A stretch of DNA of 64,000 nt. Origin: Branchipolynoe longqiensis (lineage: Eukaryota > Annelida > Polychaeta > Phyllodocida > Polynoidae). Below are positions 9,720 through 18,491 of this stretch, piece by piece. Location: contig CM059189.1 in the NCBI GenBank assembly GCA_030323885.1, positions 42,995,428 through 43,059,427 on the forward strand, in the 5' to 3' direction. Numbering within the stretch: the first letter of the stretch is position 1; each line of letters begins with the position of its first letter. The notes under the pieces are model-generated. The model was not told the origin of the DNA, did not search any database, and saw only the letters and a program-made list of their open reading frames with translations. The translations under genes and the position numbers were made by a program.

Positions 9720-9870
9720 ATTTTCTAAGGATGCTTGATAAAGCTTTAGGTTGGAACCGATTAACGCTGCAAGATGTGGTTTTCGGTGACACATCCGCGA
9801 GGAGATGGACAGATAGTTGGTAGGCACCAACTTATTCACTGGCTGTGAAATCAGTTTACAAAATGAATTC
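9720..9870 (+). pseudogene. Possible RNase H remnant of the DIRS-like element
   Basis: One frame reads GDTSARRWTDSW, a stop, then SLAVKSVYKM. DIRS RNase H proteins have a Ser-Gly-Arg-Trp-Thr block followed some 15 residues later by a leucine/alanine helix ending in Lys-Ser. The match is short and the frame broken, so this is a tentative assignment supported mainly by its place between RT and recombinase. Confidence 0.35.
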
Positions 9871-9947
9871 CCCAAAACCAAAAATTTAATAAGTTTTAGC
9901 TTGTGTTAATGATATTCGGATTATTTAAGAAATGGTCTGGTAATAGT

Positions 9948-10435
9948 CTTTTAGATAAAACAGCTAGTTTTAAACTAGCAGTATCATACTGTTAGTTACT
10001 GGACACACGGGTCAATTTTGATAGCATTGGCCCTGAATGATTTAAGAATAGATCGCAAGAAAGAAATGTTTGATTGATAAAACAGATTTTTTAAATCAAA
10101 CCGCACAGGGGAACACTTATCCACAGTGCGTTTAAATAGTTCCTGCATGACTGACAACTTTGTCGGGTGTGTGCCATAAGGGTATATATCTATTCAAGAC
10201 AACTGTTAGTGTAGCTTACTAAAACTACACAAGGCAGGAGTCAATACGGAACGATTTGCGTCCCATTCAACGAGAGGCGCCATGGTCTCGAAAGCGTGAT
10301 TTAGGGATTTAAGTAAAACGAATCCTAGCACATGCAGGCTGGAAGACCACTAGATCGTTTGCAAAACATTACAACAAACAACTAGAAAAGTCAAGCGGAA
10401 TCGCACAGCGATTGCTCAAAGACAAAAATACATAG
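9948..10435 (+). pseudogene. Tyrosine recombinase remnant of the DIRS-like element, catalytic Tyr retained
   Basis: The first part (9948-10160) reads LLDKTASFKLAVSYC, a stop, then RNV-LIKQIF and KPHRGTLIHS, with several stops. The C-terminal part is clean from 10324 to the TAG at 10433-10435 and reads LAHAGWKTTRSFAKHYNKQL. This is the classic end of DIRS YR enzymes: Gly-Trp followed by Thr-Phe/Ser-Phe and the nucleophilic tyrosine (TAC 10370-10372) before Asn-Lys. The middle, with the His-x-x-Arg motif, is too degraded to place. The Ngaro-like element inserted 127 bp downstream. Confidence 0.75.
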
Positions 10436-10562
10436 GTGAGAAACAAAAGTTTTTTCACTCTCATTGATACTGTATACAAAGAACATAAAATTTTCATTAT
10501 AAAACGTTACAGAGGTAACAAAGGCACTAATCTTGTCGATTAATGATTCCCAATGTACTTTA

Positions 10563-10852
10563 GATGCGCGAAAAGGAGGAAAACAAGGCAGGGGTGGAGA
10601 AAAGAGGCGTTTATTGTGCGCCTCAGGAAATACAGAGGAACAGGTTAAATACAAGGGTAACAAGAGGTAAGGGCTCATGAGGAGCAATGCAAGAATGACA
10701 AGGATATAACAGGGGCTCATAAGGAGCAAGGCAATAAACATGAGGATAACAGGGCTCAGAAGGAGCAAGGCAAGAGAGTCAGTGTGTGTGCTCAGATGGA
10801 GCTAGAGTTCGTGGTGAAGGTCAGTGAGGGGGAGCCGAGGAGCCCTCCACCA
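10563..10852 (-). repeat. Split direct repeat B2 (outer 3' end) of the Ngaro-like element
   Basis: Begins GATGCGCGAAAAGGAGG on + and runs to CCTCCACCA. It matches B1 (11195-11484) at all but three positions. It contains an internal ~35-bp motif repeated three times (GGGCTCATRAGGAGCAAKGC). Sequence beyond 10563 is old DIRS-like DNA, fixing the insertion boundary. Confidence 0.9.
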
Positions 10853-11194
10853 GAAAGAAGGGAAGGAGAGAGAGATGGGTGGGTGGGTGGAGAAAAAGAG
10901 GTGAGGTCTGGAAGGCGGCAGGAGGGTGAGTGCCTGAGGGAGGCGGGAGGCGGCCTTATAAGGGAAAGGAGGAGGGCGACAGCAGGTGAGGTGTGAAGGC
11001 TGCCGGCCCGGGGGAGGGGGGGGGAAGGTGGCGAGCAGCGGGCGTCGGGTGAGGCGCGAATGCTGCGCGGCAGAGGGCGGGGGAGGGAGCGAGGCGCGGC
11101 GGCGTCGGCCGAGGTGTCAAGCTGCGCGACAGCCCGGGGCGGGGGAGGGTCTCCTCCTTTCCTCGCATCAAACGTAATGCTTCGCATTACGACC
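10853..11194 (-). repeat. Repeat A2 of the Ngaro-like element
   Basis: Extremely GC-rich block between B2 and B1. Only its part near 10887-10924 (AGAAAAAGAGGTGAGGTCTG and on) is also found at the 5' end of the element (15950-15987), so A1 has lost about 270 bp of its outer end relative to A2. Confidence 0.75.
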
Positions 11195-11211
11195 GATGCG
11201 CGAAAAGGAGG
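11153..11211. promoter_or_regulatory. Nested palindrome at the A2/B1 junction, candidate recombination site
   Basis: The outer arms CCTCCTTTCCTCGCATC (11153-11169) and GATGCGCGAAAAGGAGG (11195-11211) are inverted copies with two mismatches. Inside lies a perfect hairpin CGTAATGC-TTC-GCATTACG (11173-11191). It sits exactly where the right edge of A2 meets B1. In the Ngaro model this is the circle junction/crossover site used by the recombinase; that role is inference. Confidence 0.6.
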
Positions 11212-11484
11212 AAAACAAGGCAGGGGTGGAGAAAAGAGGCGTTTATTGTGCGCCTCAGGAAATACAGAGGAACAGGTTAAAAACAAGGGTAACAAGAGGT
11301 AAGGGCTCATGAGGAGCAATGCAAGAATGACATGGATATAACAGGGGCTCATAAGGAGCAAGGCAATAAACATGAGGATAACAGGGCTCAGAAGGAGCAA
11401 GGCAAGAGAGTCAGTGTGTGTGCTCAGATGGAGCTAGAGTTTGTGGTGAAGGTCAGTGAGGGGGAGCCGAGGAGCCCTCCACCA
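11195..11484 (-). repeat. Split direct repeat B1 of the Ngaro-like element
   Basis: Inner copy of B2, 290 bp with three substitutions. Its inner end overlaps the 3' end of the tyrosine recombinase gene, so the last codons of the protein are encoded inside the repeat. Confidence 0.9.
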
Positions 11485-12438
11485 AAACGGCGGAGAGGGC
11501 TCGCGGGGCGCCCGAGGGGGCGAGGCGACGCACGTAGGCGTGGACCGCCTCGGAGGTCCAGGTGCCCTGAGCCATAATCTCGGGGAGGGGAACCCCGGCG
11601 CGCTGGCAGGCCTGGGCGGCCCTCGACGGAGGCTATGGAGGGTGTAGGCCTCGGGCGTCGGTACTCCTCGGGCTTGCAGGGCCCCTCGCAGCAGGGCGGT
11701 GAGGGACCTCGGGTCGAGCGGGCGGCCGGAGGGCATTATGAAAGCAGGAGCATCTGGGGCAGCGGGGCAGAGTGCGACGGCAGTGGACCAGGCCGAGACG
11801 GGGCAGAGGGAGGATCCGGGGATGGCGGGGATGAAGAGGGCGACCGCGCCCGAGGGGCTGGAGATCGTCTTGGAGCTGCGGATCAGGAGGCGGAGGCCCC
11901 CGGGCGCGGGGCGGACGTCATCGCGGGTGAGGGTGTGGGGGCCGCCCCACCCCTCGGGACTCGGGGCCAGCAGGTTGGACTGCCGGAGCATCCCGAAGTA
12001 CCCGAGGAGGAGCGCGGCCCGAGGCACGAGCGAGGCGGGACCCGCTCGCTCTAGGTGGGTGACGACCAGGGTGAGGTGCTGCGGGGAGAGAGGAGGTGCT
12101 TGCCGGGGGACGTGGGTGGAGGACCGCTCCCCGCCTCGGCAGACGTCCTTGGGGAGGCGGGCGTCAAAGCCCGAGGTGAGGCCCCCGGCGCCCTCGACCC
12201 ACGACCGCGCCCCCGAGAGGGTGTTCTTGACGGAGGCGGGGGCGAGGCCGCGGAGGTAGAGGGCAGCGGTGAAGGCGGCGACGTCGAAGGCCGAGGGCGC
12301 GAGGGGGTCCGCGCCTCGGGCAACCGCATAGGTGACGTAGTCCTCAGCCTGGCGACGTCGATTCCTCCAGGTTGCCGGGGCGAGTGCGGCGACTCTGAAG
12401 TGGGCAACGGCGGCGACCTCGGCAGGGGGGAAACCTAG
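11434..12438 (-). pseudogene. Tyrosine recombinase of the Ngaro-like element, one frameshift
   Basis: The frame is open from its overlap with the end of RT/RNase H (about 12438). The N-terminal core-binding domain includes LAPATWRNRRRQAEDYVTY. The catalytic domain has LLLGYFGMLRQSNLL (first catalytic Arg, near 12000) and LHSLRRG (His-x-x-Arg, near 11630). Right after that motif the frame is lost at the CCC 11620-11622 (one G fewer than needed on the coding strand). The sequence in the next frame is plainly the true continuation, with QGTWTSEAVHAYVRR holding the nucleophilic Tyr (11534-11536) and a stop at 11453-11455. No host function. The single shift could be a real inactivating change or a sequencing error. 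Confidence 0.85.
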
Positions 12439-14244
12439 AGGCCGGGGAAAAAGGGGAAAACGTCATGAGACACCTCGACTGGGAGGAGCCCGAGGCGGGC
12501 CACCTCGCCGCGGGCCGTCTCGGCCCAGGGCCCGGGAAGGTGGGCGCGGCTGAGGGCATCGGCGAGGAGGAGGTCCGCCCCGGGCTTGTGGACGATGTGG
12601 AGCTGGAAAGAGCCGGTGGCCGCCATGAGCCAGAGCTCCCGGGCGCAGGTCCCGAGGGTAGGGTCTCGGGCGCGGCCCGACTCGAGCGCGACAGCGGAGG
12701 CCATGTTGTCGGTATTGATTGTGACCGTCGCCCCTGCGACGTCGTCCGGGAGGAGGGCGCGCAGGGCGACGACAAGGTTAACCGCCTCGAGCTCGTGGAT
12801 TGTCGGGTACCGCGTCCGGAACTCCTCCGAGTACCCTCGGGCGTAGAAGTGGGAGGATGAGAAGGCTCCTCCGCCGGTGAGGCAGGAGTCGCACTCAAGC
12901 ACCAGCCGGCGACCCTCGGGGGCCCTGAGGAGGCAGAGGCCGTTCGTTATCCGCCCGTAGGCGGCGAACCACCTCAGGTCCCGGAGGGCGTCGTCCGTGA
13001 GGGTGAGAGTGGAGGCCCCGAGGCAGCCGCACAGCGCCCCGAGGAGCCGAGCCATGAACTTGCGGCCCGGGAGCACGCAGCTGCTGACGTGGTTCAGGCG
13101 GCCGAGCAGGCTCTGTAGCTCTTGTTTCCGGAGGGTGGGGCGGGCGATGCGGTCGTCGCAGTCGTCCATGAGGGCTTGGATCTTGTCGGGGGCCACCCGG
13201 ATGGTCATCGCCTCGCTGTCGAGGGCAAAGCCGAGCCAGGTCAGGCGGACAGCGGGGGGATGGCACTTTCCGGGTGCTACGTCGAGGCCGAGGGCTGCGG
13301 TGAGGGCGAGGAAGGCGTCGAAGGCCTGGCAGGCCCTCAGGTAGGAGCCCTCGCACCCGATGAAGTCGTCGACGTAGACGAGGGCATGGAAACCCTCGCG
13401 CCTAATGATCCAAGCCACCGCGGAGGTGACGCGGACGCAGGCCGCGCCCGAGGAGCGGCAGCCGAAGGGGAGGGCGAGGTCTATGTAGGTTCGGCCCTCT
13501 AAACATATCCCGAAGAGGGGGCAGGAGAGGGGGTCGGCACGGAGCTGGCGGTAGGCCCGGGAGATGTCCGCCGACCAGACGTAGGCCCCTGCGCCTTGGG
13601 TGATGAGGCGGCGGCCCACGTCGGCGACGGAGGGGAGGGTGTAGGCGTGGGGTTACCCGAGGTACTCGCGTCGGGGGATGCCCGAGTTCACGCTGGCACC
13701 TCGGGGATAGGAGAGGTCGACGATGACCCGCCTTTTTTCCGAGTCGGCCTTGGGGCGGGTCATCATGGGAGAGACCTGCGTCCAGGGAGAGAAGGGGGGG
13801 ACAGAGAAAGGGCCGATGAGGGCGCCGAGGGCAAGCTCCATGTCGACGAAGGCCTGGATGTGTTTCAGGAAGTCGGGGGGCTCACGGTGGTTGGAGTAGG
13901 AAGGGCGGGGGAGGGTTGAGGCGGAGTAATTCGCGGGGAACCCGAACTCCAGGAAGTCTAGGACGGCGGGGTCGGGGTAGTCCTGGAGGCGGGAGCGCCA
14001 GGCAGGGATGTGGAGGCCTGAGGGGAGGGGGATGCGGGCGGCCAAAAAATTAGGGAGGCCCGCTTCCCGGAGGGTGGTGTAGGTGTGGCGGAAAGTGGGG
14101 TAGCGATCCCACGCCTCGCCGGAGATGTGGGGCCAGGAGGCGATGATGGTAGGGCGGTAGTGGGAGGGGGTGGGTCCGCAGGAGGGGGCGGCAGGGAGGG
14201 TAGCTTGGAGGTCGGGGTCGATAACGTCGACGGTGGGCTCGTCG
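12435..14244 (-). pseudogene. pol of the Ngaro-like element: reverse transcriptase and RNase H, one in-frame stop
   Basis: Open in one frame from at least 14244 to the TAG at 12435-12437, except for a TAA at 13653-13655 after GIPRREYLG. RT landmarks are PMMTRPKADSEKRRVIVDLS (template grip), SADISRAYRQL (first catalytic Asp), LALPFGCRSSG and LVYVDDFIG (catalytic Asp pair). RNase H landmarks are LVLECDSCLTGG (Asp), HELEAVNLVVALRALL (Glu), INTDNMASAV (Asp) and LLLADALSRAH (Asp). Reading just past the stop is perfectly conserved, so inactivation is recent. The product copies the element's RNA for recombinase-mediated integration. The upstream limit is unclear, because a long G-run (14328-14345) seems to hold a further frameshift. 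Confidence 0.9.
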
Positions 14245-14793
14245 AGGGTGGGGGGGGTGGGGGGTTGGTGGGGCGGGGAGGGGGAGGAGGTGCGGCGGGG
14301 GCGGGTGAGGGGGGCAGCAAAATCCTGCGGGGTGGGGGGGGGGGTCAGGGGCGGGCGGGGGGTCGGGGGTATCGGGGAGGTCGGGAGGGCGGTCGTCAGG
14401 GGGGCAGAGGAAGGCGGTATCGCCGGGGTCGAGGTGACCTTCTGAGTCGAGGGTGATGGTGAAGGGTTGGTGGTCGGCGATGAGAGCCTTACAGGCGGGG
14501 CGTTGAGCCCCGGAACAGAGGGTGGTGCCGAGGCGGCGGTCAGGCCGCGCCTCGGGGGAGCCGCTGGTGCTCCGGCGAGTCGTGTCAGGGGGGCTGCTAG
14601 GGGTGCACTGGGCGGTTATTAGGGGGACCTTGGGCCGACTGGGAGCCTTCGGGTCGAGAGTGGTGGACGGGGCGGCTTGGTCGAGACAAGTGGGCCGGTC
14701 GGGGGCCTCCGGGCCGGGCGGGAGGTGCCGGCTTACTGAAAATCCGGTGAGGCGGAAGCTGTGGGCCGGTCCCGTGCGCGCTTCGTTAGGCAA
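14245..14793 (-). pseudogene. Proline-rich linker between gag and pol, frame-shifted
   Basis: A second minus frame, overlapping the gag end by about 60 bp, reads HSFRLTGFSVSRHLPPG then ACKALIADHQPFTITLDSEG and an acidic TAFLCPPDDRPPDLPDTP, before dissolving into Pro-rich sequence at the G-run near 14330. It probably is the N-terminal part of pol (or the gag-pol spacer), separated from RT by a slip in that run. No domain recognised. Confidence 0.45.
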
Positions 14794-15920
14794 TCCGCCT
14801 CACTGTGCATAGTCAGCACTTTGCGGACATTCGCACAGTAGGCGCACGTGTGGCGGTGCTTTGCGGCACCTTGGCCATGGGTCTCCCCCGGGGTGGCCTG
14901 GGTGCAGGAGGAGGGGTCCCGGTTCCATGGGTAGCAGGGGGCTCCGTGGGTCTCCTTGTTGTAGGTTACCCGGGTGTCGGTCTGGGGGCGGGGCTGGGGC
15001 CGGGCTCTTGGGTGGTCGAGAGGGCGGGGGGTGGTGGTGGTCGTCTGCTGGGGTGGCATCGCTATGCATTCGACCCTGAGGAGATTCAGGGCCACTGGGT
15101 CGTGCCACCCGTGGGGGAGTCGACCGTCCGCGATCCAAGTAAACACCGTCTCGGAATAATGGCGGACGGTCGCCCACGGGTAGACGAGGTGATCCTGGAG
15201 GACAGTGAGGACGTGGTGGTGTAGTCCGGGGGCGGAGTGGGCGGGGAAGTCGGGGTGGTTGATGAGGGTCAGAAGGGCGAGGTTATATTCGTCCTTCGTC
15301 GCTTCCCCCCTCTTTACCGACTTCCTCTCCGCCCCTCTCTGGACAAGGTCGGAGGGGAACACATAGTCAGTTGGTATACCTTGCCGCCTCACTGAGTGGC
15401 GCGCCTCGGCGGAGGCCAGGATTTCCCGGACGGCGTCGGCTGCGGACACCGGGGTGTGCTGTGCCGGCTCCTGGGGGTAGGCCGGGGATGTCGGCAGGGC
15501 TGCCTGGCCGCCGATGTGCTGGTAACGCTCGTACTGTGGGTGGGCGGCTCCTGGCAGGGCTGCAGGCGGCGGCGGCGGCGGCCTGGGACCCACCGGGGCG
15601 CGCACCCGAGGTGTGGGGGCCGGGGCGGCCCGGTGTCTGGGCGCGGGGGAGGGCGCCTCGGGGACGGGCCGCGCCTCCCCGGTCTGGATGTCGTCGATCC
15701 TTGCGTGGAGGTCCGCGGTCGACTGGCGTTGTTCCAGCCGGATGCGCTGCAGTTCCTCCAGGATGGCGTCGATGCCCGAGGCGCGGCGCGAGGTGCCCGG
15801 CGAGGAGGGAGTCGCCGGGGCGGAGGGCGGTGACTCGTCCCGCCTCGGGGTGGTAGCTGGTCCCGGGGTGCCGTGGGCGGTTGCCCGGGGGCCCTTCCGT
15901 CCTTTTCCCTTTCCTGGCAT
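14733..15920 (-). CDS. gag-like protein of the Ngaro-like element
   Basis: An intact 395-codon frame starting MPGKGKGRKGPRATA (ATG 15918-15920). A basic N-terminus is followed by a helical, coiled-coil-like segment (DAILEELQRIRLEQRQSTAD, residues about 50-70), a Pro/Ala-rich linker and a folded-looking middle (YNLALLTLINHPDFPAHS). A Cys/His cluster lies in the last 80 residues (GAPCYPWNRDPSSC ... KHRHTCAYCANVRKVLTMHS ... C). This Cys/His arrangement is typical of the nucleic-acid-binding end of DIRS/Ngaro gag proteins. The start lies 30 bp inside the A1 remnant. Confidence 0.8.
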   Translation of the reverse strand: MPGKGKGRKGPRATAHGTPGPATTPRRDESPPSAPATPSSPGTSRRASGIDAILEELQRIRLEQRQSTADLHARIDDIQTGEARPVPEAPSPAPRHRAAPAPTPRVRAPVGPRPPPPPPAALPGAAHPQYERYQHIGGQAALPTSPAYPQEPAQHTPVSAADAVREILASAEARHSVRRQGIPTDYVFPSDLVQRGAERKSVKRGEATKDEYNLALLTLINHPDFPAHSAPGLHHHVLTVLQDHLVYPWATVRHYSETVFTWIADGRLPHGWHDPVALNLLRVECIAMPPQQTTTTTPRPLDHPRARPQPRPQTDTRVTYNKETHGAPCYPWNRDPSSCTQATPGETHGQGAAKHRHTCAYCANVRKVLTMHSEADCLTKRARDRPTASASPDFQ

Positions 15921-15949
15921 GGTGTGTAGGTCCGAGGTGAGCCAAAGTA

Positions 15950-15987
15950 GAAAAAGAGGTGAGGTCTGGAAGGCGGCAGGAGGGTGT
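15950..15987 (-). repeat. Repeat A1 of the Ngaro-like element, 5'-truncated
   Basis: AGAAAAAGAGGTGAGGTCTG and the following 18 bp match 10887-10924 in A2. Beyond 15987 the sequence reverts to AT-rich DNA of the host DIRS-like element, so only about 38 bp of A1 remain. Confidence 0.8.
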
Positions 15988-16044
15988 TATTGAATAGTTA
16001 ACATGATATACAGGATAAATGATTTTACGTAAACGTCTCCCTAG

Positions 16045-16080
16045 CCTGAGGCTAGCCTGAGGCTGTATACCGAGGTAAAA
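16045..16080 (-). repeat. Right inverted repeat of the DIRS-like element
   Basis: Perfect reverse complement of 5471-5506. Immediately inside (15988-16044) is the last ~57 bp of the old element, cut off from the rest by the Ngaro-like insertion. Confidence 0.85.
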
Positions 16081-16418
16081 TAGATTAGTTAGACGAATCT
16101 TACCTTGGTATAGATGATGGATAACTGTTGTTTTACCGAGGTATAAGCCTCGGATAGACGTGGGATAGGGCCCGCCCACCACACCCTTCCACGTCTATTC
16201 GTTTGCTTATACCAAGGAAACTTCACAGTTTAGTACCATTGTCATTCTTAGATATGGTTTTGTTTTATTTGGATCATTTATCCTGAATAAGTAGGTAAAG
16301 ATTGCTGGACCGGACATGCTTCCCTCTCCCTATCCCACGTCTATCCGAGGCTTATACCTCGGTAAAACAACAGTTATCCATCATCTATACCAAGGTAAGA
16401 TTCGTCTAACTAATCTAT
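16080..16418. repeat. 91-bp perfect inverted repeat with 157-bp loop
   Basis: The arms 16080-16170 and 16328-16418 are exact reverse complements. Each arm contains TTTTACCGAGGTATAAGCCT CGG and CTTACCTTGGTATAG, variants of the TACC-TCGG-TATA core in the DIRS-like terminal repeat. The loop holds a degraded further copy (ACGTCTATTCGTTTGCTTAT ACC). The left arm starts at the outermost base of the DIRS-like right end. Confidence 0.95.
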
Positions 16419-16524
16419 ATATATACATAAATGCGCCTGGTCACCTACACCGATCAGTAATAGAACATTTCCATTCCCCCTATGCCGAATATCAGAATAT
16501 TTTACAGAGTGATCCAGATTGGTC

Positions 16525-16815
16525 ATCTGACAGCTTCCTGTACCAAGGGGGCTTCGAATGCAAGGTGAGTCAAACCAATGACATACCAAATTATATACTT
16601 GTCGCTACCTAGACTGGCGCTTGGCATTAATATGATTGGGTAAGGACTGGTTAGCTCAGTGTCAGGATAATGTGACTGAGTGGGATATTTGGGTCATGGC
16701 GCTGTCCCATTGAGGCAGCACTATTAAATTCCCATGAGTGTGCACTGTCACAAGTCGGTACCCATCCTGATATGACCTTAGCAGTTGCTAGGATTTAAAA
16801 CCCCACAAACAAGTT
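16525..16815 (+). mobile_element. SINE family A (long tail type)
   Basis: Diverged tRNA-like head, then GTCAAACCAATGAC, CTTGTCGCTACCTAG, GGTTAGCTCAGTGTCAGGAT, GTGACTGAGTGGGATAT, GCACTGTCACAAGTCGGTAC and CCTGATATGACCTTAG, ending in an A/C-rich tail. This order defines family A in the window. Confidence 0.8.
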
Positions 16816-17089
16816 ACCTTATTTTGGTGTTTGAATCCACAATAAATACCACTCATTATTCAGGCCTTAAACCCCGTATCGTGTAATACACTGCTCAGAA
16901 GACCTATGCTTGAGATATAAAATGAAAATGGGAATTAAAGCACTACTAAAACCACATTGCAGGAGAATATTCACTGATACACCACACCACCTAAAAACAC
17001 AGCGGCTAATATTCTCTGGAACCATCCTTTTCCGATAGGACAAACTTCAGCACATGTGATAGATTACATTTTTTTGTTTTTTGGTACAT

Positions 17090-17305
17090 TGGTTGTTTAA
17101 TCAGGGGACATTTCAACTGCAGACGATTCGTCTTCCTCATTCCACTGCTCCTTGCCCTATCTTAATAATGCCAAGCGCCTGGCTAGGAAGTGACAAGTAT
17201 CAATTTTTAATCATTGGTTTGACTTGACCAGGATTCAAACCCATGATCTACCAACACGGGAGACGGATGCTCTAACTCATTCAGCCATCCTGTCTGGTTT
17301 TAAGA
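17090..17305 (-). mobile_element. SINE family B (short tail type)
   Basis: The reverse complement has a tRNA-like head (GGTAGATCATGGGTTTGAAT), the shared AACCAATGA and GGCGCTTGGCATTA segments, then the B-specific tail GGAGCAGTGGAATGAGGAAG ACGA ... CCCCTGATTAAACAACC. The B copies at 41612 and 55575 share exactly this tail. Confidence 0.8.
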
Positions 17306-17447
17306 TAGTTTGCTGTGTCGATCTGAGCAGACCCTTCTGTTTGATATTTGCTGCTGATATGGTGCTAAAAAGCTACCATGCCATCCGGTGTGGCGGTTTC
17401 AGCGTGTTCCCGTGCTCAGACGTGTCCCGTTGCTTCTGCGCATGCGC

Positions 17448-17775
17448 GGATTTCGCATCAACTCGGATCACCCGAGACACTTATTGGCGCATGCGCACAT
17501 CCTACAAACTCGGGTCGAATAATCGAATACGCTTCTCCGCGCTCGGGTGGACAATTTTTATTTTTTTTTTAATAACCGATAAAAAATACAGCAAAATAGG
17601 ATTTAAAGTATTTTATGATGGCCTAGTTTACCTATATTTCCATTTAATTAATCTAAGTTATTCTTTTTTTGCACATGGCACGTGTATTTGTCGACTCCAC
17701 TCGCCGTGTTCTATTTGAAATTCTGACGACTGGGATGACCCGAGTCGCCCGGGTAGTGTTAATCGATTATGGCCT
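17448..17775 (-). mobile_element. MITE family with CGACTCGGGTCACCCGAG ends, copy 1
   Basis: Ends near ACTCGGATCACCCGAGACAC and in CCCGAGTCGCCCGGGTAGTG TTAATCGATTATG. Interior words ACTCGGGTCGAATAATCGAA, AATACAGCAAAATAGG and GCACGTGTATTTGTCGACTC recur, inverted, at 21858-22230 and 22250-22700. Confidence 0.75.
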
Positions 17776-17849
17776 TGTTTATTAGATTCTGACGCATGTG
17801 CAGAAGCGAGGTACACGTCTGAGCACGGGAACACGCTGAAACCGCCACA

Positions 17850-18424
17850 CCGTGTTCACACGGGCAAAATGTAAGCGATTTAGACAAGGCGAATCATATG
17901 AATCGATTTAGTTTGAAAGTGTTTCGCGTTCACACGGGCAGTGCTTTGAGTCGGTTTAAGGCGGAAGTGGATATCTGCGCATGAGCAAGTCCAGAATAAC
18001 CAGCGCCAGTTTGGGTTCGTCGACGTCGGCACTAGAGAGTGTGGGTTCGAACTAGATATGTATGGACTGAATCGTATTGGTTTGGAACGGTCAAAACTTC
18101 TGCTGGGCAGTGAAACCCTAAAAATAAATGATGAAAAAAATATCTGTGCACAGTTAGCGGTTTCATAGTCCAAATTATATTATATAGTGTGACGTCCTTA
18201 ATCCGCCTCAAGTAAGTCGGTTGCGTTCACACAGGCAAAATAAATCGATTCACAGAAATCGACTCACGTACACTACCTCGACAGGTGGTTTACAGTATCC
18301 AGATCACAGGAATCGAATCAGCCTTAAACCGCCTCAGCCGCGCATTCACACGCGAAATGTAACCCGAACTATACAAGTCGCTTTCTATGAATCGATTTAC
18401 ATCGCCCGTGTGAACACGGCTATA
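17850..18424. mobile_element. MITE with GTGTTCACACGGGC terminal repeats, copy 1
   Basis: Starts CCGTGTTCACACGGGCAAAA, ends TCGCCCGTGTGAACACGGCT. It carries subterminal GAATCGATTTA words and the core TCTGCGCATGAGCAAGTCCA ... GGAACGGTCAAAACTTC shared with copies at 18492 and 60030. No coding capacity. Confidence 0.85.
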
Positions 18425-18491
18425 GTCTGTGCATGCGTCAAAATCTAAGCACATATCCGCCAGATTCAAACCTTGGCCTAAGACAGTTGAC

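Larger units (their letters stand above)
10563..15987 (-). mobile_element. GC-rich Ngaro-like tyrosine-recombinase retrotransposon
   Basis: On the minus strand the order is truncated repeat A1 (15987-15950), gag (15920-14733), RT/RNase H (to 12435), tyrosine recombinase (to about 11453), then B1 (11484-11195), A2 (11194-10853) and B2 (10852-10563). This A1-ORFs-B1-A2-B2 plan of split direct repeats is the hallmark of Ngaro elements. B1 and B2 differ at only 3 of 290 positions, so the insertion is recent. One in-frame stop in RT, one frameshift in the recombinase and probably one shift in a G-run between gag and pol make this copy defective. It is strikingly GC-rich compared with everything around it. 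Confidence 0.85.
5471..16080 (+). mobile_element. Decayed DIRS-like retrotransposon, interrupted by a Ngaro-like element
   Basis: Bounded by a perfect 36-bp inverted repeat (5471-5506 and 16045-16080). Between them on + lie, in the order expected for tyrosine-recombinase retrotransposons, a gag-like remnant, reverse transcriptase pieces, an RNase H-like piece and a tyrosine recombinase C-terminus ending at 10435. All frames are broken by stops and shifts. Without the nested insert (10563-15987) the element is about 5.2 kb, a normal DIRS size. The inverted-terminal-repeat layout favours DIRS1-like over Pat/Ngaro-like. That the 36-bp pair are this element's own termini is inference from position and size. 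Confidence 0.7.

Noticed and set aside
11456..15856. Plus-strand frames across the Ngaro-like element (up to 186 codons)
   Set aside because: Gly/Arg-rich shadows of the GC-rich gag, RT and recombinase genes on the minus strand, which carry all recognisable motifs.
15367..16182. 271-codon minus frame spanning the element's 5' boundary
   Set aside because: It runs from the 91-bp palindrome through A1 into gag in the wrong frame; Arg/Pro-rich and without motifs.
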